Positions 1 through 11,451 of a DNA stretch of 64,000 bases are shown in pieces. Positions within the stretch are counted from its first letter, which is position 1. The number at the start of each line of letters is the position of its first letter. The stretch spans positions 186,001-250,000 of the forward strand of contig JAITYX010000088.1 in the NCBI GenBank assembly GCA_021018815.1, given 5' to 3'. The notes below the pieces were generated by a model. The model did no database searches. It saw only the letters and a list, made by a program, of their open reading frames with translations, and had not been told where the DNA came from. Source of the stretch: Talinum fruticosum (Eukaryota > Streptophyta > Magnoliopsida > Caryophyllales > Talinaceae). A program made the position numbers and the translations under genes.

Positions 1-139
1 ACACATTTCTTAGAGCTGAGTCATCTTACATTTTATCCCATTGCATAAGAGTCATCATTACAAAGCAAATATTAAACGAACAAAAAACACCCAACAAGGG
101 ACTCCCTAATCATCAACGTCGGAAGCGACAAGGAATCCT

Positions 140-2689
140 CTAATTATCGCCATTATAATCGTCGTAAAAGATATAGTTCCCAAATTCCTCCAAGACGGAT
201 GTGGAGAACCGACCATCTTGATAACCTTGATAAGAGCTACCTCCGTGGTCGTAAGATTGCGAAGCTTCATGGGTTGGCCCATTGTAAGAAGACTCGTGGA
301 AAATAAAGAGGATTTTCGTGACGATTGAAAGCTTGCAGGGGTAAGATGTCTAAGCTCTCCTCCGAAAAGCTAGGCCCCACACCGGAAGCACTAGGCCGGA
401 AGTGCTAGGTCCTGCCTCGGAAGCACTCCGATGATGTGTGCGCCGTGAGGAATGTCGTGACGAACCTTGTCTAGTGTACTAATAGAAGGAATTTGTTGGT
501 CGGATGGATGTGTTTGTGCCCGGGTCCGTCGGGAAGACTCCCGGATGGGGGTGCTCTAGATCGATGCCTCTACAAGAATGAAAGGGCATTTAACACTTAT
601 TACAAGCTCAATAAAATTAGTACTCCATTAACTTGGAACTTACCGAGAAGGTTGGGAAGGATTGCCCGAGTAAGGAAGCTTTGGATTCCCTGCAGAGTAG
701 ATTGAAGATTGATGGACATAGTTTGGGATTGTTCTCGCTCATAATAAAAAATCAATTCTATGGTGTTAGCTAAAAATACTTTTAGCATACAACAAAAAGT
801 GAAGAACATGAAACTCTCACCCATCGCCAATTTCTAGGGAAAGGATACCCAACACATTCTTCCTCCGGGATTTCGGGAATTCTTACATAATGAGGAGGTC
901 CCCAGGTATAGTAAAATCCACATCGAGGCTTGGAATATGGATGTCCGCCGGTGTGAATTGTAGAAAGATGAAGTTAATTTTCACACAAGAAATTTAGCTA
1001 TAATAAGAACAGAGTTGAGAATTCACCGGTTGAGTCATAATCCGCACCGCATGGTGAGCATAAGATGTGTGAAAATTTAAGAATGAGGTCTAAGGATAGC
1101 CCACAATAGCGGTCGCTTGCTCATTTGGAGGAAAGGAGCGAAGATAGAACATGGTTTGGGGTGGATCAACTGGAATAAGTGGAGGCCACGTGTTGACCCG
1201 GATTTGAGGTATGACCCTCTCCCCAAGATACCAACAAAATCCAAAGGACCTTCAAACAAGATTCTCCTCTCGCTCAATTCCCATGCAAGCAATGACGCTT
1301 GGAGAGAGTTGGAGTTGGGCCAAAGGGTGAAAGTAGCCTACATTCAAGATTTATCAAGAAACAAGCAAACAAGAACGAAAGGCAATAAGAAAATGGGTGA
1401 AAAACAATGTATAATCAAGGCTAGAGTCCACCATAGGCAGGTCCACGGGCGGGCCCACAGTGCGTGGGTAGGGGCGATAAACTAAACGAGTGTGATAAGT
1501 TCTTTAAAGCATATTTTGAGGGAGATTAAAGAGGTATATCGAGGTCACACGGTTGATTGATGATCTCAAGAAGTCTATTCCATGAATCTTACGACGTTGA
1601 AGATATACCTTAGCCCACGATACGGAGGCCGAAAATGTGGGATGATTCGTTGAACCAGGAGAAAGATACGGGAAATATTCGTATAACCACGGCTGCATGA
1701 TAATAATTGATTAAATTTTTTATCCACACAAGATGAAAAATACTTTGGGGAAAAAGAGAATTTGAGCATACCTCAACATTGTTCCACAAACCATACAACG
1801 GTAAATAGTTGGTTGAATCCAACTACGATCTTGTGTGCTTGCACACTGGCGAGGAGGCCCGAATGAGGCAAGCATATGTATGAGCACCTCGGTTGAGATC
1901 CTTTATGTTATCAAGGTCCACTAAGTTCACCAAATAGTGAACATGAACTTTAGTAGCTTGATTGGAAAAAGAATCGTACTCAAGAGGAGAGCAAACACGA
2001 TTCGGACATGTTGTTGAGGAGAGTGTCGAGGCCAAAACCTAACATCCTCAAAGGCCTAAAAATGACGATATACTTAAAGAAATTTTCTCTAGGAAACTTA
2101 TCGGCCACGGGCTAAAAGGTGACAAAGATAGTCACAATTTTTATACAAATTCCAGTCATAGGCTAGAGGTTCTCCCGAAAAGCCCAAACCGGATAAAACG
2201 GCAAAATCAAAAGGCGTTATTGTCATTTCCTCAAATGGGAGGTGAAAAGTGTTGGTAGTGTCCCGGAAATGCTTGCTAATGGCCCCGATAGGATCCCTCT
2301 CCCTTTTGTTAGTGAGGTGGTTCAAGGTAAGGAAAAGAGGACAAACCCGGCACCATGCATGACATCCTGAAGAGGGATGTTCATCCTCCTACATGTCTCC
2401 ATGAACTTGGGAATAGCTCCACTACTTCGAATTGAGTCTTTCTGTAAGATAAAAATCCAACAAGATTTTTAGTTGAAGAGTTACTCTAAATGAGTAAAGG
2501 AAAGAACTTAAGCCAATTAGCTTACCGAAGGAGTGATAGTAAGCGACGAAACATGACTCTCGGCCTCCACCAAGAGGTCACACTGGGTTCCACTCGTTCT
2601 ACGGACGCCATTCCCGTTCAAGAAAGTTATCTTGAACAAGTTTGACAGACTTTAGACCTCCCTGTAGGATGGGGTTTTCTCCTAGACAT
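140..2689 (-). pseudogene. Antisense plant mobile domain (PMD) gene, copy 1
   Basis: The gene resembles the plant mobile domain family (formerly called aminotransferase-like). Host members such as Arabidopsis MAIN and MAIL1 are nuclear proteins linked to transposon silencing. Exon 1 starts at the ATG at 2689, giving MSRRKPHP, and ends at 2526 at a GT donor. The intron (2525-2442, about 84 nt) ends in CAG. Exon 2 carries the core motifs RERDPI, TNTFHLPFEEMTITPFDF and GEPLAYD. A further block at 1900-2040 holds VHVHYLVNLVDLDNI, matching the family's VHLRYL..L.DLD motif. The C-terminus near 140-300 (SVLEEFGNYIF) is shared with copy 3. Several frameshifts interrupt it, so it is probably a pseudogene. 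Exon borders other than intron 1 are approximate. Confidence 0.75.
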
Positions 2690-2810
2690 TTTGGAAGAAT
2701 TTTTTTTTGAGAACCAACTAGTTTTTAAGAAGAAGAAAAGTAAGAGAGCACAAGAAGAATGCAAGAGAAAGAGGAGGAGTAAGTGTGCAAAATGAACACA
2801 CCAAACACCC

Positions 2811-2820
2811 CCTTTTATAG
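2811..2820 (-). promoter_or_regulatory. TATA box of antisense PMD gene, copy 1
   Basis: CTATAAAAGG reads on the minus strand about 120 bases upstream of the PMD start codon. The same box sits at the same distance in the other two copies, at 29243-29253 and 35935-35944, although flanking bases differ. This supports a real pol II promoter inside the retrotransposon. Confidence 0.65.
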
Positions 2821-3148
2821 GCGAACTCGGTCAAGTCAGCCAACTATACAAGACAAGAGTCAAGCACATATTAGGCGACCAAGGGAATCCGCGGAAACAC
2901 GCCGGGGTCGGGCTCGCCAAAGCCCGGCGAGCTCGATCACGAGGTGCCGTGATGTCCCATCGGCGACAACTTTGCAATTCTGGTATGTCCACCTAGATTG
3001 TAGAGTCCCATCTGCCGTCACATGCGACTCCTTGGCATCTTTTGCATGCAAGTGGGAGTTTTCGAGCCAACCAATCGGCTTTTTTGGATAAGATTTTTCA
3101 GTATGTTGTCGATTGGATTATTCAAGTAAAACACTAAACTTTCATCAA

Positions 3149-3412
3149 TTTGATTATACACTAACAAGTATGTTAGTACAGCAAATCATTTGGCCAAGCT
3201 TCGATTAAAGAACGATCGAAGTTTTAACATCAAAATATACCAAGCTTCAGTGCTCGATCATGCCAAGCTTAGGACCCTATTTGATTATACACTAACAAGT
3301 ATGCTAGTACAACAGTTCATTTGGCCAAGCTTCAATTCAAAGAACGATCGAAGTTTCAACATCAATATATACCAAGTTTCGGACTCTAATCAAGCCAAAC
3401 TTAGGACCCTCT
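3149..3412 (+). repeat. Two-copy 131-bp tandem repeat near the Tat polypurine tract
   Basis: Two adjacent units start at 3149 and 3280. Each opens with TTTGATTATACACTAACAAG and runs through an AACGATCGAAG palindrome-like core and CCAAGCTT boxes to AGGACCCT. Related single or partial units occur near 29590-29760 and, inverted, near 35500-35660. The repeat lies between the antisense PMD promoter and the polypurine tract. Confidence 0.75.
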
Positions 3413-3574
3413 TACCGAGTTCGGAACGCATACATCGCGATCATGTCCGAGCCCCATTTTGGAGTTCGGGTTCGATTACAACCAATTTCAAGCATTGCAC
3501 AATAAATAATATCAAAAATCGAGGTAGGTACCCTTTAGTATTTACTTTGACCATTCGTCTTTTTAGACTCGGTC

Positions 3575-3589
3575 AAAGTGGGGGCTAAC
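3575..3589 (+). other. Polypurine tract of TatX
   Basis: AAAGTGGGGGCTAAC directly precedes the LTR start TGTAGACACC. The same tract precedes the LTRs at 29935 and, on the minus strand, at 35360. Its position is that of a plus-strand priming site. Confidence 0.85.
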
Positions 3590-3590
3590 T

Positions 3591-5495
3591 TGTAGACACC
3601 TAAAAAGTGTCGTCTCTTATCTCTTTAATTCCGTATTGTATTATGTTTTCCCGATGATGAAATCTCGAGTCCTATTTGAGGATTTGGGTCTCGGACTGTG
3701 TTTGATTGGTGTGACGAAGCTAGTAAACCACAAAGAACCCTAGCACCAAATAAATAGCCTTTTGTCTTGAGTCGATCCAAAAATCCCCCTTTCTTTTAGA
3801 CGATCCAAGAATTGGGCCAAGCCTTCAAAGATAACGAAGTCCATTGCTATGTGCCAGGAAATTCTAAGTTGAGAATATTACATTTTACTTTTGTACAATA
3901 AGGCAAGGAGCTAAAGACACGAAGACGGTGTTAAAACATTGCATTTCATGATCACGAGCATCAATGTGTTGCGTTTAAGCTCCACAAAACAGTCCACATG
4001 ATACTAGGAGCTTTTCCCCTCAAAACAATGTCGCGGCCGGCGCCTGCAACCCCGAAATTTTAAATGAAACGATGCGTTTTGGCTTGGAGAATCCCTTGGA
4101 AACACGCGAGGGCACGAAACCCTAGGCAAGCCTGGGTGGCTGGCACCGCGAAATGGATTCTATCCAGTTTTATCCTTGCTTTATCCGGTTTAATCTTGTG
4201 AGATTTTGGCCCGGTTTATTTGCAGTCTGCTTGGACGGTTGGTCGAGTATAAACCCTATGTCATTTATGACCTAGGTCTCTCCCTTAAATAGAGAGCCTT
4301 GGCCTTCATTCGAGATATGGCATTCTCCTATGCGTAATGCTACAGAAAGCTAACCGGAGCACTCACACCTAAACGTTACTCTGTCGAAATTGATTTCTCT
4401 TTTCTACTTATCGCCGTTAAATCTATGCAAACAGGTAAAGAATATTCAGTTATTTTGATCTGTGGGCATTCATTCAACTAATCTTTCCTACTCTTTACAC
4501 ATTCATCTTTTACATAATTCATAAAAACAAGCCCTTTCTTTAATTTGTCAGTTGTCGCATCAAGAGATCCGGATCGGCAAGGTGGGACAACATGAGGGCA
4601 ATCGTTCAGCCTTCAAATGGTTATTTAATTTATGTTTTATTTATCGCTTTCCGTATTGTGGATTAAAGAAATGTAATCGCTTCTTTCAATTCCTCCCCGC
4701 CCGATGTAATCTTTTAGTTTTTCGCTTTTCTTTCTTTATCGCTTTCTTCTTGCTTTCTTTATTGCTTTCCTTTTTGGTTGCTTTTTGTTATCATTTAGCA
4801 TGTTGTATGTTTGTGTTTAGCACATTATTTTAGTATACTACTCAAACTAGTATAGCCGTTTTCGAACGGGCGGAATGAAAGGGTTTTTCCTATATTTCGT
4901 ATCCTCGCCCCCAAATTTGATTCTCGGTTCAAAGAATGATGGAGTTAATTTTAGTCTCTTTTAGTCTTACTTTCCCATACTAAGATTGGAAGAGCAAGTT
5001 TTTATTTTTGTTAGTTTTCTTCTTAAAAGCTGGTTGGTGATTCCCCATTTTTTTGCTTTGTTCTTATTAAAAATGCATCTTGGTTATTTCGATTGTAAGG
5101 TAAATAAAGGAGATCCGGATCCGCACTGCTAAGCCGAAGTCGAGGTCGATCTGTTTTAGCCCGGGCCCCTAGCCGATGCCCGTGACCGCAGGCGGTCAAA
5201 GGTTGAAGCACGACAAAACCCTAATTTCTAAATTTTATTTGTTCTTCGGTTAAGACATAATATCCCGAGAATTTAGAAAATAATTTTTAAAATAAAACAA
5301 TTAATGAAACGGTCATCCAAACTTTGCGTAATTCGCTTTAAATCCAGATTTAATAAAACTCGAAAATCTTAATAAAAGGTTCATCCCCACTTTTAAAAAA
5401 TCGTCTTGTCTCTTTGAAAATCAAAATGCTTTCTAAAAACCTAAGCCAATAATTCGTGAGGAAGCTCGGTTCGGTCTGCTGGCCATAGTTCCTAC
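3591..5495 (+). repeat. Tat LTR (3' LTR of TatX)
   Basis: The LTR begins TGTAGACACC and ends TTCCTACA, giving canonical TG...CA ends with TGTAG/CTACA inverted termini. Its length is about 1.9 kb. A TATA-like TTAAATA lies at 4285-4291, followed by AGAGAGCC, as in the other Tat LTRs. No primer-binding site follows it, so it is a 3' LTR. It keeps an internal stretch (about 4570-4985) that is missing from the LTR at 8329. Confidence 0.85.
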
Positions 5496-7489
5496 AATGG
5501 CTAAATAAGTTCTACTTTGTGTTTGTTGCATGCCTGTTTTGCTAATTTTTACTTTAGTTGAATTATGCTTGTGTTGTTTATCTCCCAAATTGTACGAGAT
5601 AGGAAACTTTAGATTAGATTGGTATTGAATTAGCTGAGATATAGATTGATAGCTCATCGAAGATTGGTTGAGATATAGATTGATAGCTCATCGAAGATTG
5701 GTTGAGATATAGATTGATAGCTCATAGAACATTGGTGATGTTGTAAATAAATTTGTAGCTTGCGTGGAAATCTTTTGACATCTCAAGTGAACAGGAATGC
5801 TTCTTTTGATTTCTTTGTTTGGAGATTCGTGCGCAGTTCTTGAACCAATTGGATCCGGCTCTGGCATTCTTAATCTTGTAGCAAGGATTATGTCAATAGT
5901 GTCGAGGAGGCTAGTGGCGTGTTGGCCACTGGCTCTATCCTCTACTCTCTTTCCCCTAGGTTTAAATCTAAGGGGAGCAATTTCCTCAATTTTGAGAAAG
6001 TTGTCCGGTGGGAGGAGTTTGAGCCTTGGCACCCCCGTCCCCATCCCTTAGCCTTGTTAAAGCTGTTGGGTTTCCCTTGAGATGATGGTCCCAATAGGTG
6101 GCTCCGCTTATCAAAAAAAACAAAATGTCAATAGTTTGTTTTTATTTTTAATTGTAGAATTTCTCCATTGTGTTCTATAATGTTTAATCGTTAGGGTGCT
6201 ATGAGATCTTCTCAATAGAAATCACACCCGAAAATTGGCACATTTGGGATCCTTAAGTAACCATACCCTACACCATGGAGTAATAATTTGGCGCTCAATA
6301 TACCGTCATCTAATAAGAAAACCAGGTAACTTGGTGGCCCAAAAGAACTTTAATTCTTTTTTTGGCTTGTCTACGAGTTTGTTTTTTCTTGAATTGACCC
6401 AGCGTACAATGACTTGTTTGAATTTTTAAACAATAGGGAAGTAAAATGGGCGTTTTTTTGTATCAACTCTTAGTCATTTTTACTAGCGTCTTTCGCTCAA
6501 CTAAATTGTCTCTCTCACCAAACACTCTCTCCCTCCAAAATTCAAGGGGTGTTAGCAATTGCTTTCGAATCTAGGTGTTCTGAATTATTTTCATTTTTTT
6601 AAAATTTGATTATGAATTTGTGATTTATGATTTATTTTTATTTTTTTATGAACTTAATTTTTCAGATTTTGATATTATAGTTGAAAATTAGGGATTAAAA
6701 TACAAAGTAATTAAGATAAATAAAGCAGTTAAGTCATAGATTTGATTTGCATATTTGGTTTGTATTATGAGATAAGGAGGTATGTATGTTTCATTTTTGT
6801 TATAATGATGATTTTGTTTTTATTATTGATGAATTTTATAAAATTTGTGTTGAATTTTTTGTTCGTTGTATTGATTTGGTGAAGAATTTTGGGTTGTCTT
6901 GTTGCTTTTGTTTATGACATCTTATATGTGATTTCAGAAATAGTAATAAAGATGTCGCTAGTGGGCATGTTTCTATTGGTGGTGAATTTATAGCAATGTA
7001 GATGAGTTAGATAGGAAAAATGCTAAAGATGATAATGGTGTTGTATACACCGAAAACATGTCGTCTTTATGTTTTTATTTGAGTTATAATAAAATCCTAG
7101 CCGTGTTTGCAAATTCATTCCAACATGACGGAAGTTAGTCAACCACAAAAACTATTTACCACCACAAAATCAGCCCATTGTCGCTTGACTGGCCCACAAA
7201 GCTCTCGGGCCGACCGTTGGCGAGTTAGGACTCCCATATCAAGATTCGAACAAGAGTCGGTTCACGAACCTAGTAAGATGCATTGTTTCATTATTTTTCA
7301 GCGACCACGGCACGCGCATCCAAATGTCTATATGACGACGTTTTGATCGATACCGGCTTTCCGGACTCTTGAAACAAGCGTCGTTTTGGCCAAGGAATAC
7401 TTGATTTTTTCTTTTATCATTTCTGGAAAAATCGGGGTCAACTCGACTAGCTGGAGGTGATTTTTAGGATTTTTCCAATCCACTCATAT
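5496..7489. other. Unassigned AT-rich interval
   Basis: I see no recognisable gene here. It holds a 34-bp tandem repeat (5635-5736), an interval at 5790-6120 ending in an A-rich run (a possible old retroposon tail) and a strongly AT-rich stretch at 6580-7080. Short ORFs are present on both strands but show no family motif. Confidence 0.5.
5635..5736 (+). repeat. Three-copy 34-bp tandem repeat
   Basis: Units beginning TGAGATATAGATTGATAGCT start at 5635, 5669 and 5703. The first two are nearly identical. The third differs near its end (CATAGAACATTGG). Confidence 0.9.
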
Positions 7490-7689
7490 GTTACAACATT
7501 TTACGATGGAAAACCCCAAACCCAAATTCTATCGAAAGTTTCCCTCCCTCACTCTCTCCTACACCCTCATCTCTTCATCTCTCAGTCACTCTGTTCTAAA
7601 TCCCCTTTCTAAACATACACAAAAGGACTCTTTTGCATCATTTTTTGTGTCGTTACCCTACCGTTACACTATTAAAGTCAGCTTGTGGC

Positions 7690-8270
7690 TCAAGTCCAGC
7701 AGGTGGGTCAACTTATGGGCGCCATCCATCTCTTTTCACATTTGTTTTACAGGTTTATTTAATTTCAATTTATTTATCGTTTTTGTATTGTGGATTAAAG
7801 TTGTCACATTTAATTCATCAATGTTCGATGTAAATTTTTATTTATTTTTCATGTTCTTATCGCCTTACTTACTTGCTTTATTTATCGCTTTCAAAGCATG
7901 TTTTGCGCGTTAAAATTCAGTAATTTGCATGTTGGTTGCGTGTTTAATTTAACTAAATTTTAACACATAATTTAGATTAGTAGAGGCCATCTGTTGATGA
8001 GTTGGAGGAGGAGCAATCCTCCTTATTTTGTACCTTTTCCTCCGAACATCGGAGCGTTGATTTAAAACCGATGGAGTCCCTTTTAAAACCTTTTTTGAGT
8101 TTAGTTTTTATATTGAATTTAGAAAATTATTTTTGTATTTTTGTTAGTTTTTATCTCTAAAAGCCGACTAGCGACTTCTTTATTTTTAGCTTTTCATTCT
8201 TAAAAATTACATCTCGGCATTTCATGTAAAAATTGGTTAATTTGGCAGCTTAAGCTATTTGATCGAGATT
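7690..8270 (+). repeat. Diverged Tat LTR fragment
   Basis: The stretch keeps the order of landmarks seen in the LTR at 3591-5495: a TTTATTTATCG...TATTGTGGATTAAAG block, a T-rich segment with repeated TTTATCGC, then a TTTTTGTTAG...AAAAGC segment. Divergence is high, so it is an old remnant. It abuts the 5' LTR of Tat1. Confidence 0.55.
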
Positions 8271-8328
8271 GATTGCTCATTCTCGACTAGATAACTAGCA
8301 ATGATCACCGACCAAATCAGGCGACACC

Positions 8329-9858
8329 TATAGACATATAAAAAGTGCCGTCCTTTATCTCATTATTTATATGTTTTGTTTTGTTGGCTCGATGATGATA
8401 ATCTCGAGTCCTATTTGTGGATTTGGATTCCAGATCGTGATCGATCGGTGCAATATAAGCCGATAGACCGCAAAGAACCTCCAACACTACTTAAATAGCC
8501 TTTTGCCTTGGGTTTCTTTCTTTCGGACCGTTCGAGAGCTAGGCCGAGCCTTTAAAGATTGTGGAGTCCCATGATGTGTGCCGGGAAATTCAAAGTGCAG
8601 AATACCACATTCTACTTTTGTCCAAGTTAGACAAGGAGTTGAAGACCCGAAGACGACGTTAAAGCGTTGGATTTCATGATCAAGAGCATCAAAGTGCTTG
8701 CGTTTTGAGCTTTACGAGACACCCCACATGAGGCTAGAAGCTTTCCCCTCTAAACGACGTCGTGGCTGCGCCTGCCTTCTAGAAGCATAGTGGAACGCTG
8801 TGTTTTAAGCTTTGAGAGTTACTGGGAGACACAACTAGGGCACGAAACCCTAGAAGGGTCTTGTTGGTCGGCGCCTGTCTTCTCCCTTTTAATCGACTCT
8901 ATCCGATTTTATTTCTTAAGGAATGTCCCGGTTTTATTTCAGTTGTTTCGACGATCGATAAGAGGCAAATCCTAGGTCATTTGTGACCTAGGTCCTCTCC
9001 TATAAATAGAGAGCCTTGGCTCGATTCCGATACGGCTTCTCGTCTTAGCATCATGATGCTTGAAAGCCAACTTGAATGCTCTCATCTAACCATTACTCGC
9101 TGAATTTTCTATAAACATGCATCTTTCACCGTTCAATCCGTGCAAAGAGATGAAGAATATTCGATTATTCCGATCTCTAGGCACTCATTCAATCGATCAC
9201 TACCATACCCTAGACACAATTCACAAAACTAACCCTTTTCTTCGGATTGTCACCATTGCATTGAGAGATTAGAAGAGCAAATATTTTTATTTTGTATTTT
9301 TGTTAGGCTTTTCCTTCTTAAAAACCGATTGGCGACTCCCTTTTATTTATTTCTTCTAAATCCGCATCCCGATTGTTTATCGATTTGCAGGATAAAAAGG
9401 ATTTAAGGTTTCGGATCCGCTAACCGGGCAGAGGCCGAGGCCGACCTTGTCGGCCCTCGTCTCTGGCCGGCGCCTAGCACCGCCAAGAACAAGCTACCGC
9501 TCGTGCTCGGTGGTCGACAGATGAGGCTTCGATCCGGATCGGTGTTTTCACACCAATCTGGCCCTAAAGCCTCTTAGCGTAACCCTAACCCTAATCTTTT
9601 TGTTATTTAATTAGTAAACAATATCTCGTGACTTCTAAAATAATTGCTAAAATAAAAAGGTTAATAAAACCATCAATCAACTCTAATTTAATTCATTTCA
9701 ACTTGATTTAATAAAATTTGGAAATCTTAATAAAAGGTTTATTCCCACATTATAAAATTGACTTTTAAAACCATCTTCAAAAACAATCCTTAAAAAAGTG
9801 AGAGACTCGACACGAGTGGAGAGCTCGACAGGGCCCCGGTTCGGCCGTGGTTCCTACG
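8329..9858 (+). repeat. 5' LTR of Tat1
   Basis: It starts TATAGACATATAAAAAGTG, a decayed form of TGTAGACACC, and ends near TTCCTACGA immediately before the primer site. It is about 375 bases shorter than the LTR at 3591. Most of this is one internal deletion matching 4570-4985 there, with AGAT at both breakpoints. A TATAAATAG box lies at 9001-9009. Confidence 0.8.
9001..9009 (+). promoter_or_regulatory. TATA box of Tat1 5' LTR
   Basis: TATAAATAG is followed by AGAGCCTTGGC. The same box and downstream sequence occur in the Tat LTRs at 4285 (TTAAATA), 34836-34843 (minus strand) and 30406-30413 (minus strand). It is the likely element promoter. Confidence 0.65.
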
Positions 9859-9860
9859 AG

Positions 9861-9879
9861 TGGCGACTCCACTCGGGGA
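9861..9879 (+). other. Primer-binding site of Tat1 (tRNA-Arg type)
   Basis: TGGCGACTCCACTCGGGGA lies two bases after the LTR end. TGGCGACTC plus a G-rich tail is the primer site described for many Tat and Ogre elements, thought to pair with tRNA-Arg. Confidence 0.75.
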
Positions 9880-10621
9880 TAGCTTTTTATGAAGAGGGTA
9901 AAACTTGAAAATTTTGGTAGTGTGTTTTTAATGATGTGCTTGCGTTAGACATCCCGTATTTAGCAACCTTTGAACTAGTTTAAATATTGTTTTGGACCAG
10001 TAGGAAAACTTTATTGTACCCATTGTTTACCTTTTCTCGGAGAGAGGCTGCCATCGGTTCCTGTAGGCGGGCCCAATTAGGCTTGATTGCCCAAGGAAAC
10101 CGTACCTCCTCCCTCGTAGCACGACATCTTTGGCTAAACCTTTTCGGTTCACAAAGAGGCACCGGAATTCTGGTTGGTATCCTTATCCGTGCAACCCACA
10201 TGGGACCAAATTTCGGACTACGTGTCACCATGTATCCGGACTCTTGAACTCTTGGGCCATAGAACTTTTGCACTTCGACTTCATTTGCATGCTTGAATGA
10301 ATGTGTTTGTTTTAGATTTAATCTTACGTTTGCGAGCCTTTGGGAGTAGGCGAGGAGTGCTTGATTAGACGTTGCATGGGGTGAAAATAAAATACTTTAA
10401 TAAATTTCTTAGAGTCGGTCCCATTATGTGCATTTAGCCAAAAGTCAAAATGCCTTTTTCCCTAATAGGGTCGGTCCTTTGTTTTTATTTTTTCGTGTCA
10501 TTCCAAAATTATCTTTCTAATAGCCTAAGTAGTTGCTATTTGTGAAAGGGTCTTACTTGGAAGCTCCTTTTCTTATTGTTCAGTCCTTTTATTTTGCATT
10601 ATCACATTTCATCTTGCATCA

Positions 10622-10793
10622 TCTCACATTAGGTGAGTTCATTTGCATTAGCCAAATAAAATCGTCTCACATTAGATAAGTCTATTTGTATTAGCCAAAT
10701 GAAATCATCTCATATTAGGTGAGTCCATTTTCATTAGTCAAATAAAATTATCTCATCTTAGGTGAGTTCATTTGCATTAGCCAAGAAACAAAA
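10622..10793 (+). repeat. Four-copy 43-bp tandem repeat in the Tat1 leader
   Basis: Units starting TCTCA begin at 10622, 10665, 10708 and 10751. Each holds TTAGGTGAGT or a close variant, then a CATTAGCCAAAT box. The Tat3 leader at 32055-32220 contains the same boxes at looser spacing. The rest of the leader (9880-11247) shows no gene. Confidence 0.85.
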
Positions 10794-11247
10794 ATTATTT
10801 TCATGTTAGGATAGGTAGGTCTGTCCTTATCATTTTGCATCTAGTCTAAAGTTCATCTCAAATAAGGAAACACATTATCATATAAGAAGCATTTTATTAA
10901 GTCATTCATAATATCGTATCTTCATTGCATTCTTTATGTGCATCCAAATAAAAAACATCCTTAGTCTCTTCGGTCTTGCACTTAAGTACCTTCCTCTAAA
11001 AAGTGATCTTCTCTCACATGGTCCTAAAACCTCATCCTTTGGGCTGCAAAATAGGGAAGTCTACCGCAACCGAGTATCGTTGGAATCCGAGCTCTAAAAG
11101 ATTAGAACGTCTAGCCAAGGAGTCCGGCACATCGTCATTTCTTTCTACTCCGCGATCTACACCAATACCCACAAGCTTCGATGCATACTACAGCGTCACA
11201 ATCCACTCCTTGTTCTAAGACATTACATAAAAAGAGTTACCTTCCAA

Positions 11248-11451
11248 TGGATCCTAATCCTGAATAGTATCTTAACCTCAGTATGCTTAATGAGAATATA
11301 GCTAAGGTGGTAAGTGATAAGGAGGAAGGTATATCCTCTATATCAAGAGATCTTAAGACCATCATAAGGGCTATGGAGGCTAGTTAGAGATATGAGGAAA
11401 CTAAACATAGGAGAAGGGAAGAGGCCGAAGAAGTTGAGCGTGTGCAAAGGG
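11248..11451 (+). pseudogene. Tat1 gag, N-terminal part before the Copia1 insertion
   Basis: Translation from ATG at 11248 begins MDPNPE and reaches a charged, probably helical stretch (RRREEAEEVERVQR) just before the insertion point. Two in-frame stops occur, at 11266 and after MEAS. The reading frame at the insertion point continues into 22052 once Copia1 and one copy of its target duplication are discounted. The start matches the equivalent MDGTREL start of Tat3 at 32521. Confidence 0.65.

Larger units (their letters stand above)
1..5495 (+). mobile_element. Tat-lineage Ty3/gypsy element, 3' portion (TatX)
   Basis: This is the 3' end of an LTR retrotransposon whose gag-pol would lie to the left of the window. 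On the plus strand it runs through a 3' accessory region, a polypurine tract at 3575-3589 and an LTR from 3591. The accessory region contains a PMD gene on the opposite strand. Its sequence matches the 3' accessory regions of the two other Tat copies in the window (26530-29934 and, inverted, 35361-51520). No gag or pol sequence of this copy is inside the window. Lineage assignment rests on those sister copies, whose gag, protease and reverse transcriptase are Tat-like. Bases 1-139 match the transcribed tail of the PMD gene in the inverted copy. Confidence 0.8.

Noticed and set aside
5688..6051. Overlapping 118- and 84-codon frames on opposite strands
   Set aside because: No recognisable domain, no splice or promoter context, and mutual shadowing.
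7488..7913. 141-codon open frame as a membrane protein
   Set aside because: Its hydrophobic appearance comes from T-rich sequence homologous to the Tat LTR.
9568..9596. Telomere-like CCCTAACCCTAA
   Set aside because: Only about two units, inside the Tat LTR. It is not a telomeric array.
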